A stretch of 28,823 bases of DNA from Nemertoderma westbladi (Eukaryota; Xenacoelomorpha; Nemertodermatida; Nemertodermatidae), in the NCBI GenBank assembly GCA_032718475.1, contig JAUCBJ010005178.1:1-28823 (forward strand), in the 5' to 3' direction. Under the pieces are notes generated by a model. The model ran no database searches. It had not been told where the DNA came from and was given only the letters and a program-made list of their open reading frames with translations. Below, piece after piece: positions 20,965 through 28,823 of this stretch. The translations under genes and the position numbers were made by a program. Position 1 is the first letter of the stretch; the number at the start of each line of letters is the position of its first letter.

Positions 20965-21409
20965 GTATAAAGTGATCATTGAATGTGTGAAATCCGAAAC
21001 ATCGGAAGCAACCAGAAGGCTCCTCACCCCTCTCTTGGCTGTTATCTATAAGCCAATGTGGTTGCCACACTAACTCCCAATGGTGAACATGAACACACCA
21101 CAACTATCCAACCCTAGAAGCGGCAAGGTTCTGGGTTGGCGTAAATTCTAATGTATATTTAGGGCTACAACAGTGGAACATTTATACAGCCTTCTATAGT
21201 TAGATTTGTCCCTGCGACTCCAAACACTAATGTGAAAGCAGTTCAGTCGCTGTATCCACTCGAACAATGCGACATTCGGAATCCTTGCATGGTCAGCTCT
21301 CCATCAATACCAACAATTATCTTTAAGGTTGAAAAATAACTGCAGTGTGCTGTAACTGGTGAAATATCGCCGGAGATATCTTTTTCAAACTATAAATTCT
21401 GAATAATAA
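20965..21409. other. Non-coding stretch, nothing recognised
   Basis: No gene, RNA or clear repeat other than scattered short similarities to the neighbouring foldback. Confidence 0.45.
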
Positions 21410-21542
21410 GGGGGGGGGGGGGGGGACGAGACGCAATAAAAATGCATCCCTCTCCAGGGGAAATTGGACGCAAATTGCAGTTGATTACTCTCAAAAATAA
21501 AACTGTAACCTGTTCTATTGTGTTTAGTTTATTGTTTTGGTT
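21410..21542 (+). repeat. Poly-G-linked dispersed repeat, copy 2, plus core repeat variant
   Basis: A 16-G run (21410-21425) is followed by GAGACGCAATAAAAATGCAT and CCCTCTCC, matching the minus-strand repeat at 9555-9622. A variant of the dispersed core, TAGTTTATTGTTTTGGTT, follows at 21525-21542. The phrase CTGTAACCTGTTC is duplicated around that core (about 21503 and 21557). Confidence 0.75.
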
Positions 21543-21815
21543 AAAATAACGTTCCACTGTAACCTGTTCCTTTCCCTAAATTAAGAATTTAACATTGAGG
21601 CGGATATTAATTCGAACCTATAGTCTGAAACTATCTCTGTTTCAAATTTCATTCAATCTCATTAATATTTGTAGAAAATATAATTTTTCCAGCTGAATAA
21701 AGACATTATATTCCAGGACAGGGTGTTGTAGAATAATTGTAAATATTATATTTTATATACGGTCATTTTGTTGTAATTAGAAACTGGTCCTTATTGAGGA
21801 ACACTGATTGTTTCC

Positions 21816-21945
21816 ATGGAGATTTCAACATATATATTGATATTTACATTACTGGGATGCGCCGGTCCTGTTTGGAGCTGTCATCCTGATATGTATGCGG
21901 GGAAAAAAAGGAAACCGGACAGAACTAAGCCATTACAGGAATACG
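21816..21945 (+). CDS. hh: hh exon 1: signal peptide and N-terminus
   Basis: Encodes residues 1-43 plus one base. The start ATG precedes a hydrophobic signal sequence ending ...CAGPVWS, then Cys22, which sits where Hedgehog carries palmitate. The usual CGPGRG is replaced by CHPDMY, but the basic heparin-binding patch ([12 protein letters not shown]) is present. The donor is G|GTAGGT, phase 1. A TATATA-containing stretch lies about 55-65 bp upstream of the ATG, too weak to call a promoter. Confidence 0.88.
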
Positions 21946-24900
21946 GTAGGTCTAGGTTCTAGACTTATAAAATAAAAAAATGGTGCAAAAATATATTCAT
22001 AGCCACTCTAAATGAAATATATATGAATCTATATACATATTTTTTTGTATTTTATTACATAGAATACGTCCCAAAAGTTTCCGAGACACACAAAAAGGCG
22101 AGCGGTAAACCAACTGGTGCGATTCGCCGCAGTGATCCAGCATTCTGGTCGTTGTTGGTTAGGAATGACAACCAAGATATCGTCTTTAAAGACGAAGAAA
22201 ATAACGGGGATGATAGACTTATGACAAAGGTTTGCGCATAATATACCTTTATAATTTATTTTTAAGTTGTTATAACAGGTTTGTTATAAGTTTGTGATTT
22301 ATTATATGAAATAAGACGATCTGAACACTAATAAACTTACTTTGTAACAATAAGTAAATTTTTATTATGTATGTATGTTATTTTATTGCAAAATTTTAAC
22401 ATTACGAAATGAAATTTGATAAAACGGCACAGTAAACATTTTATGAAATGTTTACTATAGGGCCTATTGTGATTTTTGTGGAATTTATAAAATTGTATTT
22501 CTTGAATTGATCTGAGCATTGGAATAGAAATTGTAGGCCTACAACTATTAAATGTAAGTAATTCATCAAGAGAGAGTTAACAGGTTAATAAAGACTGGAC
22601 ACACTGGTGGGGCTCGAACTCATGACCTTCTGGTTGAGGGAACCAACGCTCTAACCACCTAAACAACTTTAATATTCTTAACCTTATCTGTAAACTTCCG
22701 CGCCAAATGTAACGTGCTATTAATTTCATTACCGGACTAACACCTCCTGCGGCTATAATTAAAATTGCAAGACTATAATAGCATATGCATAACAACACCA
22801 AGTAAAACTGGTCAGCGCCGTGTTAGTCAATGAGATAAACTGATACTGAAATGAAATTTTGGAATAAAATATAAAATACTGTACAACGAATATAATTCCA
22901 TAGAGATGCCAACAGGCCCTGGACATCCTGTCCAGTCTGGTGATAGAGAGGTGGCCGAAACCTGTAAGGATAGGAAGGGATAAATTCGTACGAGTCCAGT
23001 TGAGAGTGTTCGAGGCGTGGGATGACGACAAGACAACATCGGATGGAGGCCACGCACGGAAAAGTCTGCATTACGAGGGTCGCGCGGTTGACATAACAAC
23101 ATATCCACCGTTAGTATCACCTTAATAAGGTATTGCTTTGAAATTTAAATTAAACCGTGCTAAGCACGATGAACTGGAGCTCTGACAATTCGCCCCCTAG
23201 CGGCTTTCTGCCGCTAGGGGGCGAATTGTCAGAGGAGGTACTGTAAAAGTCTGTCTGTGTGTAGAAATTTCTAATTAAGCAATGCTCGTAGGTTACTTAT
23301 ATTAAATATCAGATGAATCTGATGGTTGGTTCTATAATTACAGCTACTTTTACGTTTCTGTCAATTCGCCCCCTAGTGGCTGAAAGAGGAACTATTGAAG
23401 TCTGTCTGTATGTAGAATTTCTGCACTTATGATAGTCTACATGCGTACCAAGTTTGGTTCCATTACATACATGATTGACCGACTATAATTGGCGTTAAAA
23501 CATTCTAGCCACAAACCCAGCCAGCCACAAACAAACAAACTATAATTGTGGGGCGAGCCACGAAGTGAGCGAAGCCTTAGCATATGGGTGCCATTGGCGA
23601 GTTGTCTGTCGTCGTCGTCTGTCGTAAATTTTTGATCGCTAATAACTCGGTTATTCCTCGATGAAATTAAACGAAACTTGGTACGTATGTAGTCCGGCAA
23701 AAGTTTAGAAAGAATCTGAAGTTTGGTCAAAAACGAACTAACGCAACGAGGCACAAGAGGAGGACGAGTATTGTGTTGAAGACTTCTGACTAACGGCAGA
23801 CAACTCGTTAATGGTCCCCATATGCTAAAGGCTTTGCTCACTTCGTGCTGCAGCGCGAAGGCCCCACGAACGTGTAATAGCTGCAGGAATCCGAGCAGAG
23901 CTTCAGTGATAACAATTAAGTTTAATTGGAATCAATACCGGTATGTGATATAGAAATTGGTTATGTCATGCCGCGATCGGTTCATTTATGTACTCTATGG
24001 TAGTGGGTTACGTGATCTAACGTTTATATAACCAACCATTTATTAATCGTGTCTGTTTATAAAACATTTTATCAATCTAATACAAATTGGTGGTACAAAA
24101 GCTCGAATCAGAAATTATAGTGGATAATTTCAGGCGTATCAAATCAATATTATTTTTAATTCACCATAATTTTACAGCGACCGGAATAAATTGGGCGAAC
24201 TGGGTCGTCTGGCTGTGAATGCTGGGTTTGATTGGGTCTATTACGAGTCGCCATATCATATGCATGTGTCAGTAAAAGAAGGTAAGTATATTAACTATAC
24301 GTCACTGTCCATAAAATAGCACTTTATAGCGTTACGGCACGAGTGATTTTGTTTCCCGGGCGATAGCGTGGGAAAAATAACAAAACGAGGGCCGTAAAAG
24401 CTATAATGTGCTAATTATGAACAATGGCGAATCTAATTGTATTTATTTGTGTGGAATTTTTTGTAGTTATGCAATAAAACATTCTAGAATAACCTAATAA
24501 ATGACGCTATGAAATACTGGACATACACAGTAAAATTTATGGCGTAGGGACTTACTGAGAAATAATGTCGCACGGTGATATAAAGCTGGAAAATATGTCG
24601 CCCGGGCGATTTGGTAGTGCGAAATTAATTCCATACAAATAAATAAAATAATTAATTTAATTTATATAAAATGTATTACTAACTACCCACTGATAGATAA
24701 TGTTGTATGTTAAGAGATGTACCCTACAGCAGCTACAATAACCGTTCTTTAAAAATCAGCCACCCCGATCAAATTAGAATATACAACAAACTGGTTCCAT
24801 GTTACTTGACTTTAATAACGATTAGTGACTACTGAGTAGGCCTACTGGTAGTTGGAGGTCTATATTTTGTACTCTTGACTATGACATTTTCCGAAGTAGG

Positions 24901-26051
24901 TGTCAGGGAGTAGCGGACCTTTCTGAGAGATTGTGTCCGCAGTCCAAAACGCGGGTGTTAAATGTCCTAGAAGGGATGTCCGGAAAATGAGACGTAACTC
25001 CGAGTAGGCCTATGATAAAGGACAATTATTAGTTTAAAAAAAATAAGCAGAAAACACCGCTTTTTCCGATATCCTAAGAGTTTTGAGGCAGTAGCTCCGA
25101 AAACATCGCGTCATCTTGCTGATTCATATTTTCGACAAAAATAATAATTCTCCACAAAAATTAGTTTAAAAAAGACTTTTCTTAACTAATTTTCTGGAAA
25201 TTAGTGAAAAAAAGTTAGATTAATTAACTCAATTTTAATAATATTAGTGAGAAAAAGAGCCTTTTTCAAATAAAATATGTTATTCTCATACAAAAATTTG
25301 TTTCAGATTCAGAGGATGATATTCCAGAACTTTTATGTTTCCCTGGTAGTGAAAAGGTTACGAAGTCAGACGGAAGTGACGTTGATATGAGAAGCTTACA
25401 GGTAAACAAATAATAAAACTTTATAGCGTTACGGCATTGTTAGTTAGAATGAAACCTCCAAAAATGATAATTCTAAATTTTGTGTATTAATCAAAATTTA
25501 TATATATTTTTCATAAATAGATTGGCGATGAGATTTTGTCTATGAATCATAAAGGGGGATTAGAGTTTAGTCCGGTGATTGCATTCATTCACAGAGAAAC
25601 AGAAGGAAACAGAAAATTTACAAAAATAACAACGGCTGACGGTAACCATTTGTGCGTCTCTTTGCGCCATCTTGTGTTCAAACGTGGCATTGACAACGGA
25701 ATCGTCGCCACTTCCGCCCAAAATATCAATATAGGAAGCAGCATTCTCTCGCCGCTAGATGGCGTTTTTAACAACACAGTGGTCACTAACGTATCCAGTT
25801 GCTATGGGGACGGAATATACGCGCCGTTGACTCGAACTGGCTCGCTCGTTGTGAGCAATATAGCGGCTTCATGCTACGCTCACACCAGCCACAGTCTGGG
25901 ACAGGCGATGGCTTGGCCAATCAGAATGCAACATAGCTTATTGGGGGTCAGTAAAGAAGATGACATTATAACAGATGGTATCCATACATACTTCAATATA
26001 CTTTTAAGTTTAGATAAATTATTTGGAGGATTTCTGAGTAATATTTATTAA
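21816..26051 (+). CDS. hh: Divergent Hedgehog precursor, six exons, 410 residues
   Basis: Hedgehog is a secreted morphogen precursor: the C-terminal Hint domain cuts it and attaches cholesterol to the N-terminal signal. Exons 21816-21945, 22063-22229, 22904-23109, 24178-24281, 25307-25401 and 25521-26051 join in phase (1233 nt). Residues 1-21 form a signal peptide, then Cys22 and basic KKRK. The Hedge domain (about 44-202) contains [34 protein letters not shown] and [10 protein letters not shown]. Zn ligands His155, Asp162 and His197 and the acidic Ca residues are kept. Hint spans 213-410 with CFPGS, block-B His284 and AASCYA. Odd points are Leu212 in place of Gly, His258 in place of the catalytic Asp, Ser281 in place of Thr, and CHPD in place of CGPG. 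The length is normal for the family. The structure is certain; full processing activity is not. Confidence 0.95.
22063..22229 (+). CDS. hh: hh exon 2: start of Hedge domain
   Basis: The acceptor is TTACATAG. The split codon restores Glu44, and the junction aligns without gaps to the family motif around PLxYxxxxPNVxE. It ends ...[13 protein letters not shown] with a weak donor (GTTTGC), phase 0, exactly at the classical Hedgehog intron 1 position. The ATG at 22023 lies in the intron and is not used. Confidence 0.93.
22595..22666 (-). repeat. tRNA-like repeat (SINE head or tRNA pseudogene) in intron 2
   Basis: The minus strand carries an A-box-like TAGGTGGTTAGAGC (22661-22648) and a B-box-like GAGTTCGAGCCCC (22621-22609) with tRNA-like spacing and a hairpin where the anticodon arm should be. 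The acceptor ends do not pair and the anticodon loop lacks the usual U33, so it is not a functional tRNA. It may be the head of a SINE. Confidence 0.65.
22904..23109 (+). CDS. hh: hh exon 3: central Hedge domain with two insertions
   Basis: The acceptor CCATAG precedes [11 protein letters not shown], which aligns with the family RCKDKLNALA. LVIERWP follows, then about 11 extra residues ([11 protein letters not shown]) before [13 protein letters not shown]. Five extra residues follow WDDD before [13 protein letters not shown]. Ca-site acidic residues and Zn ligands His155 and Asp162 are intact. It ends with CC|GTTAGT, phase 2; the codon is completed by the first base of exon 4, giving an alignment length identical to other Hedgehogs. 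Confidence 0.9.
23180..23234. repeat. Perfect hairpin, 25-bp arms, 5-nt loop
   Basis: The left arm 23180-23204 starts CTCTGACAATTCGCCCCC and the right arm 23210-23234 is its exact reverse complement; the loop is TTTCT. It lies in intron 3 just after exon 3. A related single arm (GTCAATTCGCCCCCTAGTGG) lies at about 23358-23377. Both are followed by an AAGTCTGTCTGT(G/A)TGTAGAA block, so this is a dispersed repeat one copy of which carries an inverted duplication. Confidence 0.92.
23548..23867. mobile_element. ~320-bp inverted-repeat (MITE-like) element in intron 3
   Basis: The left end GTGGGGCGAGCCACGAAGTG continues AGCGAAGCCTTAGCATATGG and later GCGAGTTGTCTG. The right end mirrors it: AGACAACTCGTTAATGG, CCCCATATGCTAAAGGCTTT, GCTCACTTCGTG, CCCCAC, with about 14 extra bases near the tip. 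The interior contains a GTC-rich stretch and GATCGCTAATAACTCGGTTA. No target duplication was confirmed. A short minus-strand open frame across it is not coding. Confidence 0.8.
24178..24281 (+). CDS. hh: hh exon 4: end of Hedge domain
   Basis: The acceptor is TTTACAG and the donor is G|GTAAGT, phase 1. Encodes [20 protein letters not shown], then [14 protein letters not shown]. The second His of HMH (residue 197) is the third Zn ligand. The 3' boundary coincides with the classical second Hedgehog intron. Confidence 0.95.
24317..24412. mobile_element. ~95-bp foldback in intron 4
   Basis: AGCACTTTATAGCGTTACGG, then CACGAG and TTTTGTTTCCC, mirror GGGAAAAATAACAAAACGAG and GGCCGTAAAAGCTATAATGT. 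The centre is GGGCGATAGCGT. A fragment of the left arm (CTTTATAGCGTTACGGCA) recurs at about 25420-25437 in intron 5. Confidence 0.85.
25307..25401 (+). CDS. hh: hh exon 5: cleavage junction and start of Hint
   Basis: The acceptor TTTCAG completes Asp203. An acidic linker ([10 protein letters not shown]) leads into Cys213-FPGS, the Hint nucleophile. The residue before Cys is Leu212 (TTA, 25333-25335) where the family has Gly. The donor is CAG|GTAAAC, phase 0. An intron at this point of the Hint domain is not part of the classical three-exon gene. Confidence 0.93.
25521..26051 (+). CDS. hh: hh exon 6: Hint domain to stop
   Basis: The acceptor is TAAATAG. Begins IGDEILSMN and aligns without gaps to fly Hedgehog through LSM...F-x-D-R; here the D is His258 (CAC, 25590-25592). 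Block B reads CVSLRHLVF with Ser281 for Thr and His284 kept. Then come [21 protein letters not shown] (with the conserved Cys) and GIHTYFN near the C-terminus, with a stop at 26049-26051. The ATG at 25536 is internal. Confidence 0.96.
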   Translation: MGDEILSMNHKGGLEFSPVIAFIHRETEGNRKFTKITTADGNHLCVSLRHLVFKRGIDNGIVATSAQNINIGSSILSPLDGVFNNTVVTNVSSCYGDGIYAPLTRTGSLVVSNIAASCYAHTSHSLGQAMAWPIRMQHSLLGVSKEDDIITDGIHTYFNILLSLDKLFGGFLSNIY

Positions 26052-27190
26052 CTCCACTAAAAGGAATTAGTAATGCTGTAATTAGTAATGCTAATAACTG
26101 GTCTACTTATATTCGGATAGCCTATTACCTGTTCCAATGGTACACTAACACCGTTATATTGAAAGTAAAATGTACCTAATAGTGTAGGCCTACCCTGCCA
26201 CAGTGTGATTTATCTTGTTTTGTGCTCTATACGAAAAATATGAAATTGGAACTTATCGGAGCTGAAAATGAGTTATTTTTTTTAAACGCAACAACAGTTT
26301 TAATATTTTACTGTAGTAGTTCACAATAATATAGAAAATAGTCAGTATATATTATGATATTGTAGTTTACATTTAAATTAGCTACTTAATCTAATTGTCA
26401 GACCTAATATGGACCTAATAGAGTATAATATATCTAGGCCTAGCTAGTTACTGATAATGTTAAGTTTCCCACAGTATTATATTCGAAAATTGAAACATTT
26501 CTTCCTAGTTGATTTAAAAAGCAAGTAATATTTACTGTTTGTAGTGTTTTAAGTCAAACCGAGTGGCGTTACTCTAGTTTCTGTGTTAATGTTATGATTC
26601 TAGTAAATATACAAAATATTGTATCTAATTGGTAATATTTAGCATAAAATGTAAATATCAAATAAATAATTATCAAAATAAATATAAAATAAAATAATAG
26701 CAATATTACATTTAGTATGAAATTTGTGCTAAAATGTTCCTCGATGTGATATTTTGAGAGATGCAGAGATCCCGAACAAATATATATTTTTTAATAGGGG
26801 TTTCTATGGTTACGTGATACTGTAAATCAACGCAAAGGAATATGTTTCAATATTCGAAAAATAATTGCGAATATATTTAGCGTGCAATGAAATTTATATT
26901 ATTAATACAGTAGTTCAATAAAACAGCATAACATAACATATCCTATAAAGTGCTACATTATTAGGAAGTAAATACCGGTACCGTAGTTATTATTACTGTA
27001 TTAGTACAGGAAACAATTTATTTTCCGAAATACTGTACATTCCGACAACATATTGCATTAAAATATAATATATATTTATTTAGTTTGTAAAAATACCATA
27101 AAAAGATTAATAAATTAGCTAATGAGTATGAAAATGCAATTTCGTATGTTAAGCACATTAAGTAATAACTATATACATACTTGTGTCTGT
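26052..27190. other. hh 3' flank, non-coding
   Basis: AT-rich and probably includes the 3' UTR. Several AATAAA hexamers cluster at about 26660-26695, but the poly-A site cannot be chosen by eye. TAGGCCTA occurs at 26185-26192 and 26435-26442. Confidence 0.5.
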
Positions 27191-27195
27191 GTGTA

Positions 27196-27305
27196 AAGTA
27201 GCACTTTACAGTGTGATGATCCGAGTGGCTTTGTTACACGAACGAACCTAGTGAGTGAGTGAAAATAAAGCCACGAGGATCAGAACACTGTAAAGTACTT
27301 TGCAA
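27196..27305. mobile_element. ~110-bp foldback element
   Basis: AAGTAGCACTTTACAGTGTG, GATCCGAGTGGCTTTGTT and a short GAGTGAGTGA centre are mirrored by ATAAAGCCACGAGGATC, then ACACTGTAAAGTACTTTGC. The GCACTTTA start and overall design resemble the 24317-24412 foldback. Confidence 0.8.
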
Positions 27306-27610
27306 CAAGTATGTATGTAGTTTTATTCCGAAATTGTAACATTACGAAATGATTGTACATATACATTATTAGTGATAGAAACTGTACAAATTATATTAGT
27401 TGCTGTATAAATAAATGTAAAAATGACATAAATTATGTTATAAATAAGTTAGCTTATATTTATCGCGGCGTTTGCAGCCATGTTATAATAATATAGCTAG
27501 GCCCAACTGGTTATTAATAGCTATACCACGCCTACCGGTAGGTAATGCAGTAGGCCTATCTGGCTGTCAGGAAAATAACACCTATTGTTTACATGGTAAC
27601 CAATGACGGC

Positions 27611-27645
27611 GTTAAGTAATGTCCGCTAACGGGACATTACTTAAC
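27611..27645. repeat. Perfect 14-bp-arm hairpin
   Basis: GTTAAGTAATGTCC (27611-27624) pairs with GGACATTACTTAAC (27632-27645). A related TAACGGCGTTGAGTAATGTT lies about 110 bp downstream near 27722-27741. Confidence 0.88.
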
Positions 27646-27749
27646 TACTAACACCAATACAATACTAAATGTACAGGCTAATACAATGGTGTAATGTCCT
27701 CTATAACAACTCGCTGTTAATACTAACGGCGTTGAGTAATGTTACAATT

Positions 27750-28823
27750 TTGGAATAAAATACTTTACTGTGTCGATATAGTACAATATAATTGTATATT
27801 TAGTTTAGTTGTACTTAAGATATAATAGGTTCAGAAACTAGTAATTTTATCCATAAATATATTTAAACAGTAAAATACAATAAATAAGGTAGCGACTGAG
27901 GCAGTACGTGATAAGTTACCTTATTTGAATTATTTATTAATGTTTAAGTAAATATTGTGCATTATAATATATTAACAGACATCAACTATAACAATAAACA
28001 TGTTTTAGCAGTGAAATACTGTATCTAAGGAAAAAATATATTAAATGTGCCAAATTAAAGGGATAGTTTCACATTTAACAGTTTACATTATAATTATTGT
28101 GTTACTACGTAGACAATATTATTATTGTTTGTTCCCTACAAAGCAGGGTTGGAAAAAAAATCATCGTTTTTTTTTCATTTAAATCAGATTTTTTGATTTT
28201 TATCACCTTGAACATTTTAACATTGCATTGATGTCATGTTGTTTTATCAATAATGGGCCTCCATATTCGAAAAAAAAACCTACAAGCCTAAAGCTACAAG
28301 TAATTAATTCAATGTATTCTATATGCTTGAATATTTGTATTGAATTGTTGAACATAAAAAAATATTTCATAAAATTGTTACATTACCGTACCAGTATGCA
28401 TTATACACGTTGTAGGAGGGTTGATCGTCGAATTTCAATCGCAAGTTTCGATCCATATTGGGAACATATCAATCAATAGTTCTATTTTTTACCTTCAATA
28501 TGAAAATTATGAATTTTTTTAATTATTTTTCTTCACTGTAATCATCATCCTTTGTTATTATATTTTTTGGATTTAGAAGTTATTTGCATTGGCCAAGGCC
28601 TGTTTCATTCATTACCTTTCTTATCAGTTAGTGTTGCTGGTGGCTTAACTTATGTACTATAATTATATAAATAGGTAAAATAATCTAGGACTTTCTTAAT
28701 TTGAATTAAAAGCACATCTATTATTTTGTTCAATATCGAAATATTGGAAGTTTTCTTCAATCCATAAACAAATTATCGGGTTTGGACAGCCCTGTTTTGT
28801 ATAGGAATTATATATTACAATTC
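27750..28823. other. Non-coding stretch, nothing recognised
   Basis: AT-rich to the window edge. An 83-codon open frame (28228-28479) has no recognisable features. Confidence 0.5.

Noticed and set aside
22023-22241. 72-codon frame starting at 22023 as an independent gene
   Set aside because: The upstream part lies in intron 1 and the end runs into intron 2; the core is hh exon 2.
22595-22666. Functional tRNA gene
   Set aside because: The acceptor stem does not pair and the anticodon loop is abnormal; A- and B-box resemblance only.
22963-23000. Possible mini-intron inside hh exon 3 (GTAAGG...GTCCAG)
   Set aside because: Only 38 bp, too short for normal splicing and not a multiple of three, so removal would break the frame that is otherwise intact.
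25536-26051. Stand-alone Hint-only protein starting at 25536
   Set aside because: The ATG is internal to exon 6; exon 5 supplies the Hint nucleophile with good splice sites and matching phase.

Overview
This window is eukaryotic, AT-rich, intron-bearing animal DNA. It holds one gene I can read from end to end, a divergent Hedgehog, set in a dense field of transposon remnants, foldback elements and tandem repeats. The species cannot be named from the sequence. A Hedgehog with both its Hedge and Hint domains, LINE and tRNA-SINE debris, and a heavily over-represented palindromic word (TAGGCCTA) fit a bilaterian, probably marine, invertebrate; that is inference.

Layout. 1-5700: non-coding, with a 1.2-kb terminal-inverted-repeat element whose arms contain a 12-bp minisatellite (452-1643, 9-bp target duplication), a GC-rich palindrome cluster (2835-2960), two long poly-G tracts (4142-4235), a decayed non-LTR reverse transcriptase fragment (about 4437-5115, minus) and a small inverted-repeat element (5385-5677). 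6040-7570: a mosaic of palindromes and inverted copies of two short elements, into which a tRNA-derived SINE has inserted with a perfect 13-bp target duplication. 8980-12560: dispersed 17-bp-core repeats, a 5'-truncated LINE (9644-11281, minus) with a perfect 15-bp target duplication and three in-frame stops, and a second LINE 3' fragment on the plus strand. 12760-16770: a 4-kb satellite with a 38-bp unit that contains a 1,655-bp higher-order duplication. 17930-19570: a degenerate non-LTR element whose C-terminus looks like a restriction-like endonuclease. 19570-21800: non-coding, with a 350-bp foldback and dispersed repeats.

21816-26051 (plus) is the gene. Six exons join in phase to an uninterrupted 410-codon reading frame: signal peptide, palmitoylation-type cysteine, basic patch, Hedge signalling domain with the Zn- and Ca-binding residues kept, then a complete Hint autoprocessing domain. 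Only two of its five introns match the classical Hedgehog intron positions. The Hint domain departs from the family at key sites: Leu replaces the Gly that normally receives cholesterol, His replaces the general-base Asp (D46 in Hint numbering), and Ser replaces the TxxH Thr. The nucleophilic Cys and block-B His are kept. This is the most interesting object in the window. Its introns carry a tRNA-like repeat, a perfect 25-bp-arm hairpin and two foldback elements. 26052-28823 is non-coding with further foldbacks.
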